From assembly GCA_030429005.1 (NCBI GenBank), contig JAUIDP010000012.1, positions 1 to 59,112 on the forward strand: 59,112 nt of DNA, given 5' to 3'. Shown in pieces: positions 52,432 to 59,112 of the stretch. Every line of letters starts with the position of its first letter. The first letter of the stretch is position 1. This DNA comes from Gammaproteobacteria bacterium. GTDB lineage: Bacteria > Pseudomonadota > Gammaproteobacteria > Steroidobacterales > Woeseiaceae. A model generated the notes under the pieces. The model saw only the letters and a program-made list of their open reading frames with translations, did no database searches and was not told where the DNA came from. Made by a program: the position numbers and the translations under genes.

Positions 52432-53423
52432 TGTCGGGCTATTCACGTCAACTCACGGTGCTGTTCTGGGCGGCACTGATTGCGTCTCCGCTGTTTCTGG
52501 ACGGCTGGAATCTTGGCTTGCTGTCACAGTTGATGATTTACGGCATTTTTGCCTTGAGCCTCGCTTTTATCTGGGGACAGGGCGGGCTGTTGTGCTTTGG
52601 CCAGTCGCTCTTTTTCGGACTCGGTGCTTACGCGATGGCGTTGACCACCAAGGACATGATTCCCGGCATTCCGGCGACGACGCTGACCGGTCTGGGGCTG
52701 GCGGTGATTCTGCCTGCCGTGGTGGCGGGGTTGCTGGGGTTGGCCCTGTTTAAAGGGCGCGGCCTGTACGGCGCCTATTTCGGCATAGTCACGCTGTCTG
52801 CCGCGGTGATAGCCGAACGGCTGGCGATCAACTGGTCGTACATCGGCGGATTCAATGGTTTGCTCGATATACCACCACTGCGCGTGGGCTGGGGCAGCTG
52901 GCAGACCGAGTTATACGATCCATTGCCGTTCTTCTTCGTGGTTCTTGTGGCAGCGCTCGGGATATATCTCTTGTTGCTCAGGCTGGAGCGCTCGGCATTT
53001 GGCACGGTATTGCGCGGCATTCGCGACAATGAAACTCGCGCGACTTTCCTTGGTTTTGAGACGGCCGAGTACAAGGCTGCGGCATTTGCCGTCTCCGGCG
53101 CCATAGCGGGACTGGCAGGAGCGCTATTCGCAGTGCAGTTTGCCTTTGTGTCTCCGGCAATTCTCGGCTTTGCACTGGCGACAGAAGTCCTGATCTGGGT
53201 CGCGATCGGTGGCAAGACCGTTCTGCTTGCGGCCTTTATCGGTGCGGTGGCGGTAAAATCAGTGGAAAATGTCCTGTCCGATACACTGGGGCAATACTGG
53301 TTACTGGTTCTCGGGCTGCTGTTCGTCGTGGCAGTGGTGCTCATGCCACGCGGATTGCTGGCGCCGTTCCTGCAATTGCCACTGCCGCGGGCCCTGCGCT
53401 TGTCCGGGTCGAAGGAAGAATAG
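52431..53423 (+). CDS. ABC importer permease (LivM/UrtC type)
   Basis: A 330-residue inner-membrane permease of the LivM type, with about ten helices, GQSLFFGLGAYAMAL and the coupling loop SAFGTVLRGIRDNETRATFLGFETAEYKAAAFAVSGAIAGLAGAL. ATG 52431, after AAGGAAG, overlaps the stop of the partner permease; a longer frame is rejected. It completes the importer, whose gene order (binding protein, two ATPases, two permeases) differs from the usual urtABCDE order. Confidence 0.9.
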   Translation: MSGYSRQLTVLFWAALIASPLFLDGWNLGLLSQLMIYGIFALSLAFIWGQGGLLCFGQSLFFGLGAYAMALTTKDMIPGIPATTLTGLGLAVILPAVVAGLLGLALFKGRGLYGAYFGIVTLSAAVIAERLAINWSYIGGFNGLLDIPPLRVGWGSWQTELYDPLPFFFVVLVAALGIYLLLLRLERSAFGTVLRGIRDNETRATFLGFETAEYKAAAFAVSGAIAGLAGALFAVQFAFVSPAILGFALATEVLIWVAIGGKTVLLAAFIGAVAVKSVENVLSDTLGQYWLLVLGLLFVVAVVLMPRGLLAPFLQLPLPRALRLSGSKEE

Positions 53424-53456
53424 CCATCAACACGTTGTTCGTTTACAAAACGGCAA

Positions 53457-54446
53457 ATGACTGAAGAGCGAGTTAGACAAATTACATCGCCCGTGTCCGT
53501 CGCCCCGATGATGGATTGGACCGATCGTCATTGCCGCTATTTCCTGCGATTGCTGTCGCCCAGCGTCCGTTTGTACACCGAAATGGTCACCGCCGCAGCT
53601 ATTGTGCACGGCGACAGTGAACACCTGCTGCGCTTTGATGTGGCCGAGCATCCCATCGCATTGCAACTTGGTGGAAGCGACAAAGACTGGATGGCAAGAG
53701 CCGCCGGCAAAGCCGCGCAATTCGGCTATGACGAACTCAATATCAATGTCGGCTGCCCAAGCGATCGCGTGCAGAGCGGTCAGTTCGGAGCCTGCCTGAT
53801 GGCTGCACCGGCAACGGTCGCTGAGTGTTACAAGGCAATGCGCGCGGAAGCCGACCTGCCGGTGACGGTAAAAACCCGCATCGGCATCGATGACAAGGAC
53901 AGCTACGAATTCCTGCGGCGGTTTGTCGACGCGCTTGTGAGCGCCGGTTGCAATACGTTTATCGTGCATGCCCGAATCGCAATCCTCGACGGGTTGAGCC
54001 CGAAGGAAAATCGCACGGTGCCGCCACTGAATTACGAGCGCGTCTATCGCCTGAAACAGGATTGCCCGGACTTACACATCGGTCTGAACGGCGGCATCGA
54101 TTCGCTGCAACAGGTTGACGAGGCCTTGCAGCATGTCGACAGCGTCATGATCGGTCGTGCCGCATACCACAACCCGTATTTCCTTGCCGAGCTGGATGCA
54201 CATTTGCAGCCGGATGGTGAAATGCCCGCACGCCGCGATGTCGTGCAGCAGATGTTGCCGTATATCGAGGGTGAGCTCGCCGCGGGTGAACGCCTGCATC
54301 GAATTACGCGACACATGACGGGTTTGTTTTCGGGACAACCGGGTGCACGATCCTGGCGGCGCGCCCTGTCCGAGAACGCCTATCGACAGGACGCAGGTGT
54401 TGATGTACTGGTCAATGCATTGCAACAGATGCCAATGGCAGCCTAG
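53457..54446 (+). CDS. dusA: tRNA-dihydrouridine(20/20a) synthase DusA
   Basis: A 329-residue flavoenzyme that reduces U20/U20a in tRNA. Diagnostic features are APMMDWTDRHCRYF, the VTAAAI segment, NVGCPSDRVQSGQFGACLM with the catalytic Cys, KTRIGIDD and IVHARIAILDGLSPKENRTVPPLNYE, which is specific to DusA. Normal length. A single housekeeping gene between the importer cluster and the methyltransferase. Confidence 0.95.
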   Translation: MTEERVRQITSPVSVAPMMDWTDRHCRYFLRLLSPSVRLYTEMVTAAAIVHGDSEHLLRFDVAEHPIALQLGGSDKDWMARAAGKAAQFGYDELNINVGCPSDRVQSGQFGACLMAAPATVAECYKAMRAEADLPVTVKTRIGIDDKDSYEFLRRFVDALVSAGCNTFIVHARIAILDGLSPKENRTVPPLNYERVYRLKQDCPDLHIGLNGGIDSLQQVDEALQHVDSVMIGRAAYHNPYFLAELDAHLQPDGEMPARRDVVQQMLPYIEGELAAGERLHRITRHMTGLFSGQPGARSWRRALSENAYRQDAGVDVLVNALQQMPMAA

Positions 54447-54501
54447 ACAATCCCCGGCTACAATAGCCAATCCTTTCAACTGCCAGAGTGACACATCGTC
54501 A

Positions 54502-55326
54502 ATGAGTGCCAAGACTTCCAGCAAGGGTCGCCATCAAACGATGGCCGAGAAAGCCGATATTCACGAGTTGTATGAAGAGTCGGTACAGAACGTCGAGAAC
54601 GAGGTCATATTCCTGCGGGAGACTTTCTCGGAACGTGTTGGTCGTGTTGCACACACCTTACGCGAAGATTTTTGTGGCACTGCGAGCCTTGCCTGCGAAT
54701 GGGTCAAGCAGGGCCCGGAGTATTCCGCCGTTGGCGTGGATCTCGATCCGTCCGTGCTCGAGTGGGGCCGGCAGAACCGGGTCGGGCGGTTACAGACACA
54801 GGACCAGGCGCGCGTACGGCTGATTGAGTCGGATGTTCAAACTGTCGAGACACCGAAGGTCGATATCCTGGTGGCGTTCAATTTCAGCTACTGGATATTC
54901 GAAGAGCGTGCCCAGATGCTCAATTACCTGAAACGCTGTCACGCCGCCATCGAGGACGACGGTTTGCTGTTCATGGACATGTTCGGCGGTCCGGAGTCAC
55001 AGGAAGAGACCAAGGAAAAGACCAAGCACGGCGATTTCACCTACATCTGGCACCAGGCCGAGTTCTTTCCGGTCAGCAATCACATGAAGTGCCATATTCA
55101 CTTCAAGTTCAAGGATGGTTCAAAGATCAAGAAGGCATTTACCTACGAGTGGCGCCTTTGGAGCGCGCCGGAAATTCGTGACTTGCTACTGGAAGCCGGA
55201 TTCTCCAATGTGACAGTCTATTGGGAGGGCGAGGACGAAGATGGCGAGGGCAACGGTGAATTTACGCCAAACGCCAGGGGTGAAGCGGACCTTGCCTGGG
55301 TGGCGTATATTGTGGCCGATAAATAA
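54502..55326 (+). CDS. Class I SAM-dependent methyltransferase
   Basis: A 274-residue cytosolic methyltransferase of unknown substrate. The SAM-binding glycine loop is modified to EDFCGTASLACEW, followed by an acidic VGVDLDPSVLEWG and the VDILVAFNFSYW segment that closes motif II. The C-terminal region (WRLWSAPEIRDLLLEAGFSNVTVYW) is typical of the DUF-like methyltransferase group that includes cyclopropane-type relatives. The ATG at 54502 is preferred; a longer frame upstream overlaps dusA. Followed by the cyclase-FHA gene after 30 bases. Confidence 0.82.
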   Translation: MSAKTSSKGRHQTMAEKADIHELYEESVQNVENEVIFLRETFSERVGRVAHTLREDFCGTASLACEWVKQGPEYSAVGVDLDPSVLEWGRQNRVGRLQTQDQARVRLIESDVQTVETPKVDILVAFNFSYWIFEERAQMLNYLKRCHAAIEDDGLLFMDMFGGPESQEETKEKTKHGDFTYIWHQAEFFPVSNHMKCHIHFKFKDGSKIKKAFTYEWRLWSAPEIRDLLLEAGFSNVTVYWEGEDEDGEGNGEFTPNARGEADLAWVAYIVADK

Positions 55327-55327
55327 C

Positions 55328-55343
55328 CTTATTTATTAATAAG
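55328..55343. promoter_or_regulatory. AT-rich inverted repeat before the cyclase gene
   Basis: CTTATT (55328-55333) and AATAAG (55338-55343) form a perfect 6-bp inverted repeat around TATT, directly after the methyltransferase stop and 13 bases before the cyclase start. It may be an operator or a weak hairpin. AGGCGG before ATG 55357 supports that start. Confidence 0.3.
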
Positions 55344-55356
55344 TTATAGGCGGTAT

Positions 55357-56253
55357 ATGGCGAAGGATCTGGAAGTAGCGATATTGTTTGCTGACGTTGT
55401 CGGCAGCACGCAGCTTTATGACAAATTCGGCGATACCAAGGCCAGCGAGACGGTTGCCGCGTGCCTGGACGTTATGAAAGATGCGACGCTGCAATACAAC
55501 GGCACCGTGATCAAGACCATTGGCGATGAGGTCATGTCGACGTTTCCCACTGTCGACGAGGCGATGAGCGCTGCCATTCACATGCAGGGCAGGATCACTG
55601 CGGATAACAAGCAGGAAGGGCGCATTGCCGTATCGATCCGCATCGGGTGTCACTACGGACCCGTGGTCCAGGAGCAGAACGACATTTTCGGCGCCGCCGT
55701 GCACACGGCCAATCGCATGACGTCACAGGCGAAGTCGCGCCAGATTGTCATTACCGGCGAAACCGTCATGAAAATGAGCGACAAGTTCAGGGAATTGACG
55801 CGCCAGATCGATGTTGCCACCGTGCGCGGCAAGCTGGACGAGGTTGCCTTGTATGAGTTGCTGTGGAATCCCGATGAAGCGACCAGCATGCTGCCGACGA
55901 TCGAACTGGAAGGTCAGGCGCGCAAGGCAACCCGGGTGTTGCTCAGTTTTCGCAACCAGAACATCGAAGTCAGCGACCGGCGCAAGAGCGTCACGCTCGG
56001 GCGCGCTGAGGACAATGACCTGGTCATCAAAGGCAACCTGATCTCGAGAATTCACGCCAAAGTCGAGATGCGCCGAGGCAAGGTCATTATCGTTGACCAG
56101 AGTACGAACGGTACGTTCCTGATCAACGTGCAGGGCGAAGAGACGTTTGTCCGCCGCGACAGTGCACAGCTGAGCGGTGAAGGGACGATTGGCCTCGGGC
56201 GCGCAGAACAGCCAGGCGCCTCACTGGCGATACATTTCAAGACGCTGGAGTAG
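55357..56253 (+). CDS. Class III nucleotide cyclase fused to an FHA domain
   Basis: A 298-residue cytosolic protein. The cyclase domain (about 5-175) has metal ligands Asp13 (FADVVGST) and Asp57 (TIGDEVMSTF), the purine-binding Lys53 and Asp109 of adenylate cyclases, and transition-state Arg120. The usual Asn four residues earlier is His116 (AAVHTANRM in place of VNxAxR). The second half is an FHA domain (about 205-298: VTLGRAEDND, SRIHAKVEM, STNGTF), which binds phosphothreonine. This suggests a soluble cyclase controlled by, or recruited to, a Thr-phosphorylated partner. No kinase gene is adjacent. Substrate probably ATP; activity uncertain because of the Asn-to-His change. Confidence 0.88.
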   Translation: MAKDLEVAILFADVVGSTQLYDKFGDTKASETVAACLDVMKDATLQYNGTVIKTIGDEVMSTFPTVDEAMSAAIHMQGRITADNKQEGRIAVSIRIGCHYGPVVQEQNDIFGAAVHTANRMTSQAKSRQIVITGETVMKMSDKFRELTRQIDVATVRGKLDEVALYELLWNPDEATSMLPTIELEGQARKATRVLLSFRNQNIEVSDRRKSVTLGRAEDNDLVIKGNLISRIHAKVEMRRGKVIIVDQSTNGTFLINVQGEETFVRRDSAQLSGEGTIGLGRAEQPGASLAIHFKTLE

Positions 56254-56317
56254 GCGGCGGGCACCAGCCGCAGTCCAAAAGGGCCAGAGCAGCAGCCCCG
56301 ACCCCTTCAGCCTGTTC

Positions 56318-58087
56318 TCAGGAGTCCGCCGTGTTCACGCTGCCATGGGCCAGCTTGTCAGCAACGATCTGCAGCTCGTCGCGCAGTTCCGCAGGCAGCC
56401 GGTCACCATAGCTTGCCAGGTATTCGCCGATAGCCTCGATTTCAACTTGCCACTGCCGGGCATTGATGCTCGTCAGCGTCTCCAGGTCACTGCGGTTGAT
56501 GTCGAGGCCGTCGATGTCGAGATCTTCGACCCTCGGCAGGTAACCAATCGCTGTCTCCACCGCTTCGGCCCGACCGTTGCAGCGATCGAGAATCCATTTC
56601 AGCACGCGCAGGTTTTCGCCAAATCCGGGCCACAGGAAGCGGCCGTTCTCGTCCTGGCGGAACCAGTTGACGTGGAACACGCCAGGCAACGTTTCGGTGC
56701 GCCCGGCAAATGACAGCCAGTGTGCCCAGTAGTCGGCAAAGTTGTAGCCGCAAAAAGGTTTCATTGCCATCGGGTCGCGGCGCACGACGCCGACTTCGCC
56801 GATGTTGGCCGATGTCGTTTCCGATGCGACACCGGCACCGACGAGGACGCCGTGTCGCCAGTTCCTGGCCTGGTAAACGAGAGGCGCCAGTTCCTTGCGG
56901 CGACCGCCGAACACGATCGCAGAGATCGGAACACCGGCCGGTGCCTCGGCCAGTTTCGAGTAGCTGGGGTTGTTGCCCGCCGCGACGGTAAAGCGCGAAT
57001 TCGGGTGCGCGGCCTTGCCGTTGGCCTTGTCATAGGGACGGCCCTGCCAGTCGGTCACCGGCTCACCAACACCCTTGTTTTCCCACCAGGGCTCATTGTC
57101 GGCAGTACGTGCAACATTGGTGAAGATCGCATCATGCCGAATCATGTCGTAGGCATTCTTGTTGGTTGCCTCGTTGGTGCCCGGTACAACGCCGAAATAG
57201 CCGGATTCCGGATTGATGGCGCGCAACTGGCCTGCGTCATCCAGGTGCAGCCAGGCGATATCGTCGCCCAGTGTCCAGATTTTCCACCCGGGCATCGATG
57301 CCGGCGGGATCAACATCGCAAGGTTGGTCTTGCCGCAGGCGGACGGCAGTGCGCAGGCGATGTAGTGTGTTTCGCCCTGTGGGTTCTCAACGCCGACGAT
57401 CAGCATGTGCTCTGCGAGCCAGCCCTCGGCGCGTGCCTGGTAGCTGGCAATGCGCAGCGCGTGACACTTTTTGCCGAGCAGGGCGTTGCCGCCGTAGCCG
57501 GAACCGATGCTCTTGATCGACAGTTCGTCGGGAAAGTGCATGATCAGTCGCTTTTCCGGATCGAGGTCACCGGTGGAGTGCAAGCCCTTGACGAACTTGC
57601 CTTCGCGCTCGATCCGTTGCAATGCAGCGGCTCCCATACGCGTCATCAGCTTCATGTTGACGACCACGTACGGGCTGTCTGTGATTTCGACACCGCAGCG
57701 GGAATACGGCGAGTCAATGGGCCCCATGCAATACGGGATGACGTACATCGTGCGGCCCTGCATGCAGCCGTCAAAGAGTGCGTCAATCCTTTCGTGCCCA
57801 TCCGCCGGGCTCAACCAGTTATTGTTCGGCCCGGCATCGTCGGCGTTGTCGGTACAGACGAACGTCAGGTGCTCGACGCGAGCCACGTCGCTCGGGTCCG
57901 ACAGGTGCAGGTAGCAGTTCGGGTACGTGTCCTGGTTCAACTCCGACAGGTCGCCGGATTGCAGCATTTGCCGGACCAGTTGTGAATATTCATCGTCGCT
58001 GCCATCGCACCAGGTGACCTGTTCAGGCCGGGTACGGCTGGCAACCTCGTCTACCCAGGATTCCAGGGTTGCAAGTGAAGTAGGCAT
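56318..58087 (-). CDS. pckG: Phosphoenolpyruvate carboxykinase (GTP)
   Basis: A 589-residue GTP-type PEPCK, converting oxaloacetate and GTP to PEP, the entry step of gluconeogenesis. The cysteine-containing P-loop CALPSACGKTNLAML, the RYSRCGVEITDS-like segment (SPYSRCGVEITDS), GSGYGGNALLGKKCHALR and FGGRRKELAPLVYQARNW are all family-specific. The ATG at 58087 gives a normal-length protein; a longer open frame upstream is rejected. A promoter with perfect TATAAT lies 65 bases before it. The gene converges with the cyclase-FHA gene. Confidence 0.95.
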   Translation of the reverse strand: MPTSLATLESWVDEVASRTRPEQVTWCDGSDDEYSQLVRQMLQSGDLSELNQDTYPNCYLHLSDPSDVARVEHLTFVCTDNADDAGPNNNWLSPADGHERIDALFDGCMQGRTMYVIPYCMGPIDSPYSRCGVEITDSPYVVVNMKLMTRMGAAALQRIEREGKFVKGLHSTGDLDPEKRLIMHFPDELSIKSIGSGYGGNALLGKKCHALRIASYQARAEGWLAEHMLIVGVENPQGETHYIACALPSACGKTNLAMLIPPASMPGWKIWTLGDDIAWLHLDDAGQLRAINPESGYFGVVPGTNEATNKNAYDMIRHDAIFTNVARTADNEPWWENKGVGEPVTDWQGRPYDKANGKAAHPNSRFTVAAGNNPSYSKLAEAPAGVPISAIVFGGRRKELAPLVYQARNWRHGVLVGAGVASETTSANIGEVGVVRRDPMAMKPFCGYNFADYWAHWLSFAGRTETLPGVFHVNWFRQDENGRFLWPGFGENLRVLKWILDRCNGRAEAVETAIGYLPRVEDLDIDGLDINRSDLETLTSINARQWQVEIEAIGEYLASYGDRLPAELRDELQIVADKLAHGSVNTADS

Positions 58088-58151
58088 AGCAGTTAGTTGT
58101 GAGAAAATTGTCTGTTTTTCGCACAATTGATTGGTGGCTTTGAGGCGGGCG

Positions 58152-58179
58152 ATTATACCTGTCAACGACCAAAGGTCAG
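58152..58179 (-). promoter_or_regulatory. pckG promoter
   Basis: On the minus strand, CTGACC (58179-58174) and a perfect TATAAT (58157-58152) are separated by 16 bp, giving a sigma-70-type promoter. The predicted message has a leader of about 60 bases. No clear cAMP-CRP site was seen beside it, though one would suit a gluconeogenic gene. Confidence 0.6.
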
Positions 58180-58236
58180 CCCCTGTTTGACATTTATTGA
58201 GCACTTTTGCCCGGCAATCCGTGTACCCTTTGCGCC

Positions 58237-59112
58237 GTGACCCAGCTTTCAGAATTTTTTGGCGAAAACAGCCCGCTGCAGCCGTTTCTGCCCGGCTTTC
58301 GGCCGCGGGCTGGCCAGGCCTGGATGGCGGAAGCCGTGGCGGAAGCAATTGCCGGGCTCGACAGGATCGTCATCGAAGCCGGCACCGGTACCGGCAAGAC
58401 CTTCGCCTATCTGCTGCCGGCGCTCCTGAGTGGCCGGAAAACGATTATTTCGACCGGCACGAAGGCGCTGCAGGACCAGTTGTACCATCGCGACCTGCCA
58501 ATGGTTGCCAAGGCCGCCGGCCGCCCGGTGACAACAGCGCTATTGAAAGGGCGTGCCAACTACCTCTGCCTGCACCGCCTTGACCAGGTCACCGAGATAC
58601 CAGCCGGTCTTCACAGTGACCTGCTTGCCGTGCGCGAATGGCGCCACCGCACTGGCAGTGGTGATCGTGCCGAACTGACCGACGTGGCCGAAGACTCTGC
58701 GATCTGGCCGCATGTCACATCGACGGTCGACAACTGCCTGGGGCAGAAATGCCCGGAATATGCGAATTGTCACGTCGTCAAGGCGCGCCGCGCAGCGCAG
58801 GAGGCCGATCTCGTCGTGGTCAATCACCACCTGCTGCTGGCCGACCTCGCGATGAAAGAGGAAGGTTTCGTCGAGTTCCTGCCGGGAGCGGAAGCCGTCA
58901 TCCTCGACGAGGCGCACCAGGTCCCGGATCTCGCGGTGCAGTTTTTCGGCGTCGGGCTGGGTAGCCGCGAGCTCGAGCGACTTCAGGAGGAAGTTCGAGC
59001 TGAGACAGTTTCCTTTAGCCAGCCGGAACTGCAGCGGCGAATCGACCGTTTGCAAACGGCGATTCGCAATCTGCGCCTCGCTGCGCCCCGAAAGGAAGGC
59101 AAACACCAGCTG
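58237..59112 (+). CDS. yoaA: ATP-dependent DNA helicase YoaA/DinG-like (3' partial)
   Basis: From GTG 58237 the frame is open to the right edge (292 codons). It is an XPD/DinG-type 5'-3' helicase involved in DNA repair. Walker A AGTGTGKT is at residues 48-55, and the DEAH box (Asp224-His227) is in VILDEAHQV. Four cysteines between them (NYLCL, NCLGQKC, NCHVV) fit the [4Fe-4S] cluster of this family, followed by the VVNHHLLLADL motif. No Shine-Dalgarno is visible before the GTG, so the start could move slightly. A shorter reading frame starting at 58197 is out of frame with this protein and is a shadow. Confidence 0.88.
   Translation, partial: MTQLSEFFGENSPLQPFLPGFRPRAGQAWMAEAVAEAIAGLDRIVIEAGTGTGKTFAYLLPALLSGRKTIISTGTKALQDQLYHRDLPMVAKAAGRPVTTALLKGRANYLCLHRLDQVTEIPAGLHSDLLAVREWRHRTGSGDRAELTDVAEDSAIWPHVTSTVDNCLGQKCPEYANCHVVKARRAAQEADLVVVNHHLLLADLAMKEEGFVEFLPGAEAVILDEAHQVPDLAVQFFGVGLGSRELERLQEEVRAETVSFSQPELQRRIDRLQTAIRNLRLAAPRKEGKHQL

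Noticed and set aside
56262..56310. Possible second REP-type element between the cyclase and pckG genes
   Set aside because: It shares only part of the core (AAAAGGGCCAGAGC) and lacks a convincing inverted arm, so I do not list it as a repeat.
58187..58192. Consensus TTGACA on the plus strand as promoter of the helicase gene
   Set aside because: No -10-like sequence lies 16-18 bp downstream; the region there is GC-rich.
58197..58583. A 128-codon frame overlapping the start of the helicase gene
   Set aside because: The in-frame protein from 58237 shows Walker A, Fe-S cysteines and DEAH, and runs past this frame's stop.

Overview
The window is about 59 kb of evenly high-GC DNA, carrying about 44 protein genes and no RNA genes, CRISPR arrays, transposases or phage genes that I can see. 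The gene set suggests a free-living, probably marine or sediment, gammaproteobacterium: a GlrK-QseG-GlrR envelope system, a PrsR-type sigma-54 regulator, a GlyGly-CTERM surface protein, DusA, YoaA, an HAE1 RND pump and a GTP-type PEP carboxykinase. A Woeseiaceae-like lineage would fit, but that is a guess from gene content.

Layout. (1) 1-11.3 kb is an exported-protein region. It holds the end of a giant FG-GAP/UnbV/calcium-repeat protein with a GlyGly-CTERM tail, a 1461-residue putative glycosidase with six SdrD B-type repeats on glycine hinges, a clan-A-like glycosidase lipoprotein, and a coupled RhlG-like SDR. (2) 11.3-13.5 kb is a TonB-dependent receptor behind a Fur-box-like site. (3) 13.6-19.6 kb holds a PrsR-like regulator facing a galE-glrK-qseG-glrR operon. 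(4) 19.7-22.0 kb holds a zinc-protease-like lipoprotein and a small lipoprotein. (5) 22.3-29.8 kb has two c-di-GMP proteins flanking an N-formylglutamate amidohydrolase/YbdK-type ligase pair. (6) 29.9-31.1 kb is an arsR-arsI-arsC operon with an operator centred on the -10 box and no efflux gene.

(7) 31.2-37.9 kb holds an aldehyde dehydrogenase with a DUF4397 lipoprotein, an AraC-type DNA-binding domain on its own, and a coupled pair of a bifunctional beta-oxidation protein and a Rieske oxygenase. (8) 37.9-41.7 kb is a run of envelope proteins: SYLF, DUF481, S1/P1 nuclease, an unknown exported protein and DUF3124. (9) 41.7-46.8 kb is an RND efflux operon with its own TetR regulator and a 26-bp perfect palindrome in the promoter. 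(10) 46.8-53.4 kb is a MarR-controlled cluster of isochorismatase-like hydrolase, SDR and a complete urea/branched-chain-type ABC importer. (11) 53.5-59.1 kb holds DusA, a methyltransferase, a nucleotide cyclase fused to an FHA domain, PEP carboxykinase on the opposite strand, and the start of a YoaA-type helicase that runs off the window.

No single locus is clearly a wholly new system. The most unusual items are the probably leaderless arsR with its operator over the -10 box, the cyclase-FHA protein with a His in place of the usual catalytic Asn, the six-repeat glycosidase, and the MarR-controlled import/hydrolysis cluster of unknown substrate.
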